Shown here piece by piece: positions 1 to 9,012 of a stretch of 64,000 nt of DNA. The DNA lies in contig JADLHT010000049.1 of assembly GCA_020848695.1 (NCBI GenBank), positions 34,604 through 98,603 of the forward strand, written 5' to 3'. This DNA comes from Saprospiraceae bacterium. GTDB taxonomy: Bacteria; Bacteroidota; Bacteroidia; Chitinophagales; Saprospiraceae. The notes beneath the pieces are model-generated. The model saw only the letters and a program-made list of their open reading frames with translations. It had not been told where the DNA came from and ran no database searches. Each line of letters opens with the position of its first letter. The stretch's first letter is position 1. A program made the position numbers and the translations under genes.

Positions 1-1103
1 ATATATTAGTAGGAGAGCAATATCTGATTCAGCCAACCTTAAATTATGATTTTCTAAATGGCGTTTCCACTCGGGATATAGTTGAGATTCAGAAACATAT
101 TTTGGGTAAGAAGGAAATTCAAAATCCATATTATCTGATTGCAGCAGACGTTAATAAATCGGGAACAATTACTTCAAAAGACATTTCAGATATTAGAAAG
201 TTGATTCTTGGATTGGTATCCGAATTTCCGAATAATAACCCTTCATGGAATTTTGTTGATTCTAAAGTTAATATGACTAAAGAAAATGCATTTTCGTTTA
301 GTTCGGAAATAAGTTTAGTTAACCTTCAAGGAGATCTTGTAGATAATAACTTTATAGCGATTAAATCAGGGGATGTTACCGGAGAGGCTAATACCAGTAG
401 TTATAATACCATTCAATCAAGATCTAATTCTATAGTTGGTTTAGAGGTAACTGAAATTCAGATAGAAAATGGTAGCACTTATACTTTACCTGTATCACTG
501 AATTCTGTTTCAACTTTTAATGGGTTTCAACTTGAACTTACTTTGGATTCAAGATTAGCAAAATTCAAAGGACTTGAGTCAGGTACAATTGCTTTAGAAG
601 CTAATAATTACTCCATCTTGGAAAACGGTTCTAAGCTAAGAATCTCCTGGAATGATAATCAGTTGAAAAATCTTAATCAAGGAGAGCAATTGTTTAATTT
701 GATATTGGAAGCGAATAATGAAGGCATAATTGATGCACAAAGTTTGAAACTTTCAAATAAAAATTTGAACTCCGAAATATATACGGTTGAATTTGTAGAA
801 GATTTGAAATTATTATTCAGATCTGCGAATGGTAAATCAACCGAAAAGTATGAATTGTATCAAAATGTTCCGAATCCATTCAATGGTAAAACAACTATTT
901 TCTTCAAATTACCAACTGATGAGAATGTAGCGCTTCATGTCTACGATCTTGCTGGAAGAAAATTAAAGTCGCTACAAGTTGAAGGAAAGAAAGGATTAAA
1001 TACTGTAGAATTGGAAATGTTGAATAATGAAGCTGGGCTTCTTTATTATCAATTAGATGCGAATAATTTTATTGCTACACGTAAAATGGTGATAATAAGA
1101 TAA
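1..1103 (+). CDS. Secreted surface protein, C-terminal part (dockerin-like, cohesin-like, T9SS type A tail); 5' end outside window
   Basis: The frame is open to the left edge (first full codon at base 3) and no start is visible, so this is a 3' fragment. Seen in order: a dockerin-like pair (NGVSTRDIVEIQKHILG, then a calcium-loop-like DVNKSGTITSKDISDIRK); a beta-rich stretch of about 120 residues whose pattern (GFQLELTLDSRLAKFKGLES ... LRISWND ... EQLFNLILEAN) resembles cohesin-type domains; and a type A T9SS sorting domain starting YELYQNVPNPFNGKTTI and ending in RKMVIIR. Such proteins are exported by Sec, moved across the outer membrane by T9SS and attached to the surface. The downstream gene has the same C-terminal architecture, so the two are tandem paralogues. 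The cohesin-like assignment is inferred from pattern only. Confidence 0.85.
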   Translation, partial: ILVGEQYLIQPTLNYDFLNGVSTRDIVEIQKHILGKKEIQNPYYLIAADVNKSGTITSKDISDIRKLILGLVSEFPNNNPSWNFVDSKVNMTKENAFSFSSEISLVNLQGDLVDNNFIAIKSGDVTGEANTSSYNTIQSRSNSIVGLEVTEIQIENGSTYTLPVSLNSVSTFNGFQLELTLDSRLAKFKGLESGTIALEANNYSILENGSKLRISWNDNQLKNLNQGEQLFNLILEANNEGIIDAQSLKLSNKNLNSEIYTVEFVEDLKLLFRSANGKSTEKYELYQNVPNPFNGKTTIFFKLPTDENVALHVYDLAGRKLKSLQVEGKKGLNTVELEMLNNEAGLLYYQLDANNFIATRKMVIIR

Positions 1104-1125
1104 AAACGGTTCTTGGGTAATTTTA

Positions 1126-1161
1126 GGCTTAACCGGAGCCTTCTGGCTCCGGATTCAAGCC
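1126..1161 (+). other. Intergenic hairpin between the two paralogous surface-protein genes
   Basis: A perfect 8-bp stem (CCGGAGCC at 1133-1140, TTCT loop, GGCTCCGG at 1145-1152) is extended by GGCTT (1126-1130) pairing with AAGCC (1157-1161). It is the most G+C-rich patch in its neighbourhood. No T-run follows, so it is not a canonical intrinsic terminator; it could be a processing, attenuation or mRNA-stability element within a shared transcript. Confidence 0.6.
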
Positions 1162-1201
1162 AAAAGTTCTAAAAGTTTATTAAACCGATAAAAAAAGAAA
1201 T

Positions 1202-4200
1202 ATGAGAAAAGTAATAATTACAAATACAATTAAAATGAATAATATTTACTCATTATTTGTGAATGTATCAAAAGCAGTTTTGGCAAGCATGCTATTGATA
1301 TTTCTGGTTTCACTCAGTGCAAATGCTCAAGTGTTGTCAGCTGAATTTGGAACAGATACAAGCATATGTAGAAACGACACGGCAACTTATTTTGTAAATA
1401 CTCCAGGTCCTTGGATATTTAGTCTGTCCGGTGGTGGAAGTATCAATTCTACAACTGCTACCTCAGTTACTATAATATGGGGTAATGTTGCCGGTAATTA
1501 TCTAATTACGGCAACTAGTGGACCTACAGTATTGAGCAGAACTGTTGTAGTTGAAGGTAGTGCTTCTTTAGCTTGCGATAATCTGATCAATTTGTCCTTA
1601 GACGGAAATTGTAGAGCGTTAATAACGCCAACAATGATCCTTGAAGGAGAAAATTATCCTGATGACTCATATTCGCTTTTGGTTACAGATGCAAATGGAA
1701 ATGTAGTTCCAGGAGCTGTAGCTAATGGAAGTCATCTTGGACAAAAGCTGAAAGTTCTTGTTACGCATCTGTGTTCTGGAATTAAATGTTGGGGATATGT
1801 ATTAATTGAAGATAAGTATATTCCTGAATTAACTTGTAATGATGATATTGATACAATCACTTGTCAGAGTAATGTTCATCCTGAATTTATAGGATTTCCA
1901 CTTCCACCAACTGCAATTGTTAGTCCGATTGTTGGAAAACCTGGATGTTTCAGAGTTCAGAATTTTGATTTATGTTGTGATGTAGAATTATGCTACTACG
2001 ACATTTATACTAAGAATGGGTGTAATGTTGTGCCTTATGCCCAGTATGAGAGATTTTGGACTGCAAAGGATTGTAAAGGAAATACAACGAGTTGTTCAGA
2101 ATTAATTCCTGTTAAACAAGGTGTAGTTGACAGTGTTAAGTGTCCTCCAAGTTATGATGGTTTTGCAAGGCCATTTCTTGAATGTGATTCAATTAAATAT
2201 CCGGTGGGACCATATCCTGCAGGTTGGAACGCTTTAGATAATGGCAATCCTTCTCCTTATGATTATTATAATGATAAAGGTCAGCTAATCTGGAAAGGAA
2301 CTGGTTATCCTACAGGAGTTGAGTGTGATCATTTCGCTGTTACCTATAAAGATTTAAAAATTCCTGTATGTGGGAATTCATTTAAAATATTCAGAAACTG
2401 GAAAATTTTTGATTGGTGTACAGGAAGATTGATTGAATGTAATCAATTGATAAAAGTAGCTGATAACAAACCACCTGTTATCTCTTGTAGAGGAAATTTT
2501 ATGGTTTTTCCAACTGATAATTATTCCTGTACAGGAACAGCTATAGTCTTAGGTCCTGAATTCATTGATGATTGTTCAGAAACTACATTGACAGTATCCT
2601 ATAAAAAGGCGGATCCTAATGGAAATCCTGAAGCCGGTGATTTTAGAACCACAGGAATAATATATCATCCGGACGGAAGAGTTTCAATTCCCGGATTACT
2701 TCAAGATACTTCTTGGGTTCGATATACAGTAACGGATAAATGTGGTAACTCTTCTAATTGTACTGTAGAAGTGATAATAGAAGATAATCTTAGGCCAGTT
2801 GCAGTTTGTGATGAAACTACAGTGGTAACATTAGGAGATCAAGGCGAGACGAAGGTGTTCGCATCTAGTTTTAACCAGGGTAGCTTTGATAACTGTTCTA
2901 TAGATTCTATACTAGTGAGAAGAATGACAGATAATTGTAATGTTCTAGGAAATACAACATTTGGAAGTTCTGTATCTTTTTGCTGTGCTGATTTGGCTAA
3001 TAATCCAATCCAGGTTGTATTGCGTGTGAAAGACAAGAAAGGTAATTATAATGATTGTATGATATTGGTCACTGTTCAGGACAAGATAGCACCAACTATA
3101 ACATGTCCTACTAATAAGACAGTAAATTGTACTGTTGATATTTATGATCTTAATATAACCGGTAGACCAAGCGTAAGTGATAATTGTGGAAATCCAACTG
3201 TAACTTACAAGGATGATTCAACCGGATTTAGATGTTCAACTGGAACAATTACAAGGCGATGGAGAGTTGAAGATGCGGGTGGAAGATTTAATTTATGTAA
3301 CCAGATTATTACAATAATTGACAACAATCCGCTTACTCTACAACAAATAACATTTCCAGGCAACATTGATGTGAATGGATGTACTATTGCAGATGCGGAT
3401 CCAAGCTTTACCGGCAAACCGACTTGGCCTGCAAAGCCTTGTGCAAATATCATTTCAGGTTATGATGATGAGAAATTTTACAGTGTTGATAATGTATGTA
3501 TAAAAATTATTCGCCACTGGAAAGTAATTGATTGGTGTACCTATGATGTTAATAGTTCGGGTTCTGTTGGTGTTTTTACAGGAGAACAAATTATTAAAGT
3601 AAAGAATTCAGTAAAGCCTGAAATTCATCCTTCAACTTGTGCAACTAAGGAAGTATCTTCTTCGACTGCTGACTGTTCTGCTTATGTTGAACTTAAAGGA
3701 TATGCAACCGATGATTGTACGGATAGTCTTGATCTTAAATGGGGGTTTGCACTTGATTTAGACAATAATGGTTCCGTTGAGGTCAATGGTAAGACAAGAG
3801 ATGCTTCTGGTAACTACAGAGCTGGAATGCATAAGTTAAGTTGGTCTGTTACAGATGCATGTGGTAATACAAAGACTTGTGATCAAATATTCAGAGTAAG
3901 AGACGGAAAAGCACCAACACCATTCTGTAGAGCTGGTTTAATTACTGTGGTTATGCAGACAAATGGTTCTGTAACCGTAAAGGCAAGAGATTTTAATGAA
4001 AAGAGTGAAGATAATTGTACTCCGCAATCACAATTGCGCTATTCATTTAGTGCTAATGTAAATGATACAGTCCGTACTTATACTTGTGCTGATATTCCAA
4101 ATGGAATAACTAGAGATACTGTTGTAAAAATATATGTTACGGATAATGATGGAAATAATGAATTTTGTTCACCCACCCTTACACTACAAGATAATTTAGG

Positions 4201-5473
4201 AAATGTATGTCCGAACAAAGTAGGAGGTACCATATCTGGATTGGTCAGTGCGAATAAAACTGAACCTTTGAAGAATGCTGATATCAGTGTTCTGCAATCA
4301 CAGAATACAGTTATGCAAATGAATACACCAGATGAAGGTCAATATTCCTTTGTTGACTTGGCTGAGGGTACCGATTATTTCGTAAAGCCAATTAAAAATG
4401 ATGACCCAATTAATGGATTAAGTACAGCTGATATTGTTGTGATTCAAAAGCATATTTTAGGAAAAGATGTCTTTAGTACACCTTACCAGTATATTGCTGC
4501 AGATTTGAACAACTCACAATCGATTACTTCTGCAGATATTGCTGAACTTAGAAAGCTTATTTTAGGTGTTAAGAACAATATGTCCGGTACTCAGAAGTCC
4601 TGGAGATTTGTTGCCATGCCTGCAGCATTTGAAGATAATGATAATCCTTGGTTAGGCGGATGGAAAGAAGAAATTCAGGTAAACAATCTCAAAGGTTTAT
4701 CTGATAAAAATGATTTTTATGCAATTAAAATAGGTGACTTGAATAACTCAGCAAAGACAAATTTGTTAATTTCTACCAGTTCAAGAACTTCAGGAAAAAT
4801 TGTTTTAGAATTAGAAGATCAGGATTTTAATACGATAGAAAATGTAAACGTACCTGTTTATGGAAACTGGAAGGGTGGAATTCTTGGATTACAGATTGCG
4901 TGGAAAGTTGATCCCAGTAAAATAGAAATTGTTGACTTTTTACCAGGTAAAATCGGCTTGAATCATTCAAACTTTAACTTAAATACGAATCAACATGGAG
5001 TTGTTAATTTAAGTTGGAATTCTGATTCACCTATCTATTCAACTTTAGATCCACTGTTCTATATAACAATAAAGGCAAAATACGGATCTTTTAATTCTTC
5101 AAAAGTATTTAATACCTCAAGTCAGTTTATGCAAACTGAGGCATATAATGAGGATCTCGAATCATTAGCTATTGATTTACAAGCACGTAATTCAGATAAG
5201 AAGTTAAATGCATTTGAATTATTTCAGAACACACCGAATCCTTTTGCTGAAAGTACTGTAATATCGTTTCGCTCATCAGATAATGCTGACGTTATCTTGA
5301 AAATTCAGGATGTATCCGGCAAAGTACTGATTCATAGAAATATCCACGCAAACTCTGGAATGAATAACTTAATAATAAATCATTCAGAATTTAGTGGATT
5401 AACTGGAGTATATTACTATACCCTTGAAGCAGATTCTTTCGTAGCAACTAAGCGAATGGTTTTAGTAAAATAA
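1202..5473 (+). CDS. Giant secreted surface protein: Cys-rich HYR-like repeats, dockerin-like pair, cohesin-like domain, T9SS type A tail
   Basis: 1423 residues. A long N-terminal export signal ends near residue 43 (SLSANAQ); the second Met (residue 12, base 1235) is an alternative start. Most of the protein is a series of cysteine-rich beta repeats with recurring motifs such as 'NWKIFDWCTG', 'HWKVIDWCTY' and 'VTDKCGN', typical of HYR/Ig-like adhesins of Bacteroidota. Around residues 1070-1130 lies a dockerin-like pair (INGLSTADIVVIQKHILGK, then DLNNSQSITSADIAELRK). A beta domain follows with a cohesin-like pattern (GILGLQIAWKVDPSKIEIVD ... VVNLSWNS ... LFYITIKAK), then a type A sorting domain from FELFQNTPNPFAEST to the end. 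It is a likely cell-surface adhesin or scaffold. It shares its C-terminal architecture with the gene 98 bp upstream and may be co-transcribed with it. Confidence 0.88.
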   Translation: MRKVIITNTIKMNNIYSLFVNVSKAVLASMLLIFLVSLSANAQVLSAEFGTDTSICRNDTATYFVNTPGPWIFSLSGGGSINSTTATSVTIIWGNVAGNYLITATSGPTVLSRTVVVEGSASLACDNLINLSLDGNCRALITPTMILEGENYPDDSYSLLVTDANGNVVPGAVANGSHLGQKLKVLVTHLCSGIKCWGYVLIEDKYIPELTCNDDIDTITCQSNVHPEFIGFPLPPTAIVSPIVGKPGCFRVQNFDLCCDVELCYYDIYTKNGCNVVPYAQYERFWTAKDCKGNTTSCSELIPVKQGVVDSVKCPPSYDGFARPFLECDSIKYPVGPYPAGWNALDNGNPSPYDYYNDKGQLIWKGTGYPTGVECDHFAVTYKDLKIPVCGNSFKIFRNWKIFDWCTGRLIECNQLIKVADNKPPVISCRGNFMVFPTDNYSCTGTAIVLGPEFIDDCSETTLTVSYKKADPNGNPEAGDFRTTGIIYHPDGRVSIPGLLQDTSWVRYTVTDKCGNSSNCTVEVIIEDNLRPVAVCDETTVVTLGDQGETKVFASSFNQGSFDNCSIDSILVRRMTDNCNVLGNTTFGSSVSFCCADLANNPIQVVLRVKDKKGNYNDCMILVTVQDKIAPTITCPTNKTVNCTVDIYDLNITGRPSVSDNCGNPTVTYKDDSTGFRCSTGTITRRWRVEDAGGRFNLCNQIITIIDNNPLTLQQITFPGNIDVNGCTIADADPSFTGKPTWPAKPCANIISGYDDEKFYSVDNVCIKIIRHWKVIDWCTYDVNSSGSVGVFTGEQIIKVKNSVKPEIHPSTCATKEVSSSTADCSAYVELKGYATDDCTDSLDLKWGFALDLDNNGSVEVNGKTRDASGNYRAGMHKLSWSVTDACGNTKTCDQIFRVRDGKAPTPFCRAGLITVVMQTNGSVTVKARDFNEKSEDNCTPQSQLRYSFSANVNDTVRTYTCADIPNGITRDTVVKIYVTDNDGNNEFCSPTLTLQDNLGNVCPNKVGGTISGLVSANKTEPLKNADISVLQSQNTVMQMNTPDEGQYSFVDLAEGTDYFVKPIKNDDPINGLSTADIVVIQKHILGKDVFSTPYQYIAADLNNSQSITSADIAELRKLILGVKNNMSGTQKSWRFVAMPAAFEDNDNPWLGGWKEEIQVNNLKGLSDKNDFYAIKIGDLNNSAKTNLLISTSSRTSGKIVLELEDQDFNTIENVNVPVYGNWKGGILGLQIAWKVDPSKIEIVDFLPGKIGLNHSNFNLNTNQHGVVNLSWNSDSPIYSTLDPLFYITIKAKYGSFNSSKVFNTSSQFMQTEAYNEDLESLAIDLQARNSDKKLNAFELFQNTPNPFAESTVISFRSSDNADVILKIQDVSGKVLIHRNIHANSGMNNLIINHSEFSGLTGVYYYTLEADSFVATKRMVLVK

Positions 5474-5511
5474 GTTTGCGAAAAGAATAATCCCAATTCT
5501 ATAAATTAAAA

Positions 5512-5543
5512 AGAGTGTCTTAGTAATAAGATGCTCTTTTTTG
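5512..5543 (+). terminator. Rho-independent terminator of the surface-protein genes
   Basis: An 11-bp stem with two G-U pairs (AGAGTGTCTTA at 5512-5522, GTAA loop, TAAGATGCTCT at 5527-5537) runs into a T-rich tract, about 40 bp after the stop codon. The next gene lies on the opposite strand, which fits a transcript end. Confidence 0.8.
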
Positions 5544-5625
5544 TTTTGAATGATATTTAAAAAATTGGAGACACTTCCAGCATATATTTGCATTTTTAAA
5601 GTTGGCTAATGTTTTTATTCGAACT

Positions 5626-6330
5626 TTAAAGCTTTCTTTTTTCAATTTTTATTTCCAGCTCTTCTTTATAATTATTGCCAATGGGTATTAGTCTTGGAAT
5701 TGATTTTGTTATGACTTCGATATCTGATCCATGTATTGCATTTATATGTTCGAAATTTACAATGTAGGATCTATGTACACGGATGAAGGATTCTTTGTTT
5801 AATTTTTCCTCAAGAGATTTCATTGTTTGTAAGGTTATAATTCTAGACTGAGGGGTATGAATAATAACATAATCTTTAAGACCTTCAATATAGACTATCT
5901 CTCCAAAGTTTATTTTTATAAGCTTCTTATCTGCTTTTACAAATATAAAGTCTTGTTCATGCTCTGTTTTTGTATTTGATCTATTTTCTTGAAATTTATT
6001 TACAGCTTTTAGAAACCTTTCAAATGAGATTGGTTTAAGTAAATAGTCCATAGCATTCAACTCAAAACCCTGTACTGCAAATTCCGGATATGCCGTTGTA
6101 AATATTACTTCGGGAGATGATTTTAGTGATTTAATGAATTCAGTTCCTCTTATAACCGGCATTTCAATATCTAGAAAAATTAAGTCGACTTTATGGTTAG
6201 CAAGAACCTGATGTGCTTCTATGGCACTTGTACATTTTGCAATTAGTTTGAAATCTTTTAATTGAGAAATATACGATTCTAAGATTTCAAGTGCCAGCGG
6301 TTCGTCGTCTACAATAACAGTATTAATCAT
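5626..6330 (-). CDS. LytTR-family response regulator
   Basis: 234 residues. The N-terminal receiver domain shows acidic residues near position 9 (VDDEPLALEIL), the phospho-acceptor Asp in 'LIFLDIEMP', Thr in 'VIFTTAYPEFA' and Lys in 'YLLKPISFERF'. The C-terminal half is a LytTR DNA-binding domain (FVKADKKLIKINFGEIVYIE ... FIRVHRSYIVN). It overlaps the upstream sensor kinase gene by 4 bases (ATGA type), so the two are translationally coupled and form one two-component system. Regulons of such pairs in this phylum often involve envelope or polysaccharide functions; the target here is unknown. The divergently placed surface-protein genes are only neighbours. Confidence 0.93.
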   Translation of the reverse strand: MINTVIVDDEPLALEILESYISQLKDFKLIAKCTSAIEAHQVLANHKVDLIFLDIEMPVIRGTEFIKSLKSSPEVIFTTAYPEFAVQGFELNAMDYLLKPISFERFLKAVNKFQENRSNTKTEHEQDFIFVKADKKLIKINFGEIVYIEGLKDYVIIHTPQSRIITLQTMKSLEEKLNKESFIRVHRSYIVNFEHINAIHGSDIEVITKSIPRLIPIGNNYKEELEIKIEKRKL

Positions 6331-7394
6331 ATTTTGATTTGATCTTTTTGGTTAATAGTAAGGTTAATAGTATAAGTATCGGGTTGATTAATTACTTTTA
6401 GCACATAATTTTCCTGATAGATGAGCATCAATCTTTTTTGAACATTAGTTAGGCCTATTCCGCCAATATTTTGTGATTGTCTAAATCCTGGAATAATTTG
6501 AGATTTTGAGTTGCAAATTGAAAAAGATATATTATTATTAACGGTAAACTTAATATGTATAAATGATTCTTGATTACCGTTTTTTAATCCATGTTTAAAG
6601 CTATTTTCAATGAATGGAATAAAAATTAAGGGAGCAACCTTGCATCGCGTGGTATCTCCATTGATTTCAATTCTTATATCGGCATTTTGGCTAAGTCTGA
6701 TTTTTTCCAATTCAATGTAGTTTTTAATATAATGAATTTCTTTATCCAAGAGAACCTGTTCCTCATTACATTCATAAAGCATGTACCGTAACATGTCAGA
6801 GAGTTTTAATATAAGGTCCGGTGCGCGATCAGATTTTTTCAAGCTCAATGCATATAAATTATTGAGTGTATTGAATAGAAAATGCGGATTAATCTGATTT
6901 TTTAAATAATTGAGCTCAGCTTCAATATTTTTTGTTTGAAGGCTTTGTTTTTCTTGCTGAGCATTTATCCAATCAAGTGGTATTCTTGCTAAAGTACTGA
7001 TGCTCGTAGTTACAAAAAGGCTGATAAAATGAAACCTTTGATCAGTAATCCAATCCATACAGTGTTCGGACTCATGATTACAAAAATACTGATTAATCAG
7101 ACTCTGTAAGGGAGCAAAAATTAAACAAGTACCTAATAGACTTCCTAAATAAATAAGGAAGGAGCCATTTTTTAAAAATTGTGGAAAAAACAGAATCAAA
7201 TTTAGATTGCAGCATATAGCATAAATTGCAGTATTGCTTAATGCCCATATCAATAAGTGAGCATAGCTCCAACTCCTAGGTCCCAAATACATCAAAAGTA
7301 AGGCACAGATCATCCAAATCATGATTTGTGCATAATTTTTATGGGTCAAATTTTCAAAAATCTTAAGCAAGCAATTTTGGAAATTATTGTTCAA
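6327..7394 (-). CDS. LytS-type sensor histidine kinase (His_kinase family)
   Basis: Membrane sensor kinase partner of the LytTR regulator. The N-terminal part has about four hydrophobic segments. A short linker leads to the His_kinase signature 'LKNQINPHFLFNTLNNLYAL' carrying the phosphorylated His. The GHKL ATPase boxes follow ('PFIENSFKHGL' and 'IGGIGLTNVQKRL'). The longest frame begins at a TTG at 7394, but that TTG is the last three bases of a TAACTTTG promoter element on this strand (7399 to 7392), so it cannot be the translation start if the promoter is real. The first ATG is at 7322, giving 331 residues and removing no domain; in-frame TTG codons at 7370 and 7349 are other options. Confidence 0.9.
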   Translation of the reverse strand: MNNNFQNCLLKIFENLTHKNYAQIMIWMICALLLMYLGPRSWSYAHLLIWALSNTAIYAICCNLNLILFFPQFLKNGSFLIYLGSLLGTCLIFAPLQSLINQYFCNHESEHCMDWITDQRFHFISLFVTTSISTLARIPLDWINAQQEKQSLQTKNIEAELNYLKNQINPHFLFNTLNNLYALSLKKSDRAPDLILKLSDMLRYMLYECNEEQVLLDKEIHYIKNYIELEKIRLSQNADIRIEINGDTTRCKVAPLIFIPFIENSFKHGLKNGNQESFIHIKFTVNNNISFSICNSKSQIIPGFRQSQNIGGIGLTNVQKRLMLIYQENYVLKVINQPDTYTINLTINQKDQIKI

Positions 7395-7399
7395 AGTTA
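7392..7399 (-). promoter_or_regulatory. Candidate -7 promoter element TAACTTTG for the sensor kinase operon
   Basis: Exact match to the Bacteroidota -7 consensus TAnnTTTG on the minus strand, placed directly before the kinase-regulator pair. It overlaps the apparent TTG start at 7394 and argues for the ATG at 7322. Confidence 0.55.
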
Positions 7400-7532
7400 T
7401 TTAATTTAATGAGCATCTAGTTGATTTTTCGATAGGATTACAAAAATTTTCGATTAATTCGGAAGATATTAATTCTAGATTGCATTAAACAAAGGTTCGT
7501 ATATTTTCGTTATCATCATCGAAAAAAGCAAA

Positions 7533-8111
7533 ATGAAAGAAGCACAGATATTAAGAGACCCTAGCTTGGTGATGGATTTCACGAGTATCCTTCATAAATT
7601 GGGTGAAGATTACAGTCGGGAAGGTCTTGTTAAAACACCTGCTAGAGCAGCTAAAGCTCTTGAATTCTTAACTCAAGGTTATAGCCAGAATCCCAAAGAA
7701 TTTTTGACTTCTGCACTTTTTGATGAGGATTATAGTGAGATGGTGATTGTAAAAGATATTGAGCTATTTAGTATGTGCGAACATCATCTTCTGCCTTTCT
7801 TTGGCAAAGCCCACGTCGCTTATATTCCTCAGGGGAAAATAGTCGGGTTAAGTAAAATTCCTCGTTTGGTAGATGTGTTTGCCAGGAGATTGCAAGTGCA
7901 GGAAAGATTGACAACTGAAATATTAAATTGTCTGGATGAAACCCTAAAGCCGCATGGAGCTGCAGTAGTCATTGAAGCAAGACATATGTGTATGATGATG
8001 CGTGGTGTTCAAAAACAAAATAGTCTAACGACCACATCAGCATTTACAGGTGTGTTTCGTAACTTTGAAACTCGAAATGAATTTCTTAATTTATTAAATA
8101 GTCGTCATTGA
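7533..8111 (+). CDS. folE: GTP cyclohydrolase I
   Basis: 192 residues, the usual length. Converts GTP to 7,8-dihydroneopterin triphosphate, first step of tetrahydrofolate/pterin synthesis, in the cytoplasm as a decamer. Zinc and active-site signatures are visible: '[20 protein letters not shown]' with Cys82, His84 and His85, and '[11 protein letters not shown]' with the second zinc Cys at 153. The GLSK(I)PR substrate loop and QERLT segment are also present. Start ATG follows an A-rich leader with no obvious Shine-Dalgarno, normal for the phylum. It heads a tight run of four genes (gaps of 3, 10 and 20 bp) with fabD, an AlgH-like gene and an ABC-F ATPase. Confidence 0.97.
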   Translation: MKEAQILRDPSLVMDFTSILHKLGEDYSREGLVKTPARAAKALEFLTQGYSQNPKEFLTSALFDEDYSEMVIVKDIELFSMCEHHLLPFFGKAHVAYIPQGKIVGLSKIPRLVDVFARRLQVQERLTTEILNCLDETLKPHGAAVVIEARHMCMMMRGVQKQNSLTTTSAFTGVFRNFETRNEFLNLLNSRH

Positions 8112-8114
8112 TTC

Positions 8115-9002
8115 ATGTCTAGAACTGCTTATTTATTTCCGGGACAAGCAAGTCAGTTTGTTGGAATGGGTAAAAATTTGTATGAGAGTCATTCTTTAGC
8201 TAAAGATTTATTTGAAGAGGCCAATGAGATTCTTGGGTTTCGTATTTCAGATGTCATGTTTTCAGGAACTGAAGATCAATTGAAACAAACGAATATTACT
8301 CAGCCTTCTGTTTTTATTCATTCAATAGTGAGTGCTCGTATTGCCCAATTGCCAAAAGAGGCTTGTGGGGTAGCAGGTCATTCTTTGGGTGAATTTTCGG
8401 CTTTAGTGGCGGCTGGAGTATTAAGCTTTCAAGATGGTTTAAGGTTAGTTCAAATTCGTTCAGAAGCCATGCAAAGTGCTTGCGAAATTAACCCCGGCAC
8501 AATGGCTGCAGTAGTTGGTCTTACAGATGAACAGATTGAAAATGTATGTTCTGCAATTAAGCATGAGATTGTAATTCCAGCAAATTATAATTGTCCCGGT
8601 CAACTGGTTATATCTGGAAGTATTCAGGGAATTAATTTTGCAGAGCAAAAGTTGTTAGAAGCTGGAGCTAAAAAAGTAATAATATTACAGGTTGGAGGTG
8701 CGTTTCATTCGCCATTGATGGAGCCTGCACGATTAGATCTTGAAAAAGCGATTCTGGATACCCATTTTTCAAAACCAAATTTTCCGGTCTATCAAAACTT
8801 TGATGCTTTGGCACATTCAGATCCGAATGACATCAAAAATAATTTGGTAGCGCAATTAACGTCTCCTGTAAAGTGGACTCAGATAATGCTCAATATGATT
8901 TCAGATGGTGCACAAGATTTTGTTGAGGTAGGTGGAAATGGTATGGTTTTAAGTGGATTTCTTAAGAGAATAGATCGGAATATTAAAGTAGTTGCAATTT
9001 AA
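8115..9002 (+). CDS. fabD: Malonyl-CoA:acyl carrier protein transacylase
   Basis: 295 residues. Transfers malonyl from CoA to ACP, supplying the extender unit for type II fatty-acid synthesis. The N-terminus has the family motif 'YLFPGQASQFVGMG'. The nucleophile elbow 'GHSLGEFSA' contains Ser90; 'GGAFHSPLM' carries the catalytic His198; Gln in the early 'PGQ' loop forms the oxyanion hole. Starts 3 bp after the folE stop, so it is in the same operon. Confidence 0.96.
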   Translation: MSRTAYLFPGQASQFVGMGKNLYESHSLAKDLFEEANEILGFRISDVMFSGTEDQLKQTNITQPSVFIHSIVSARIAQLPKEACGVAGHSLGEFSALVAAGVLSFQDGLRLVQIRSEAMQSACEINPGTMAAVVGLTDEQIENVCSAIKHEIVIPANYNCPGQLVISGSIQGINFAEQKLLEAGAKKVIILQVGGAFHSPLMEPARLDLEKAILDTHFSKPNFPVYQNFDALAHSDPNDIKNNLVAQLTSPVKWTQIMLNMISDGAQDFVEVGGNGMVLSGFLKRIDRNIKVVAI

Positions 9003-9012
9003 ATCGTATTGA

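Noticed and set aside
5583..5590. TATATTTG on the plus strand, promoter-like
   Set aside because: It points into the 3' end of the convergent response-regulator gene and no plus-strand gene follows. Possibly antisense, but more likely chance in A/T-rich DNA.
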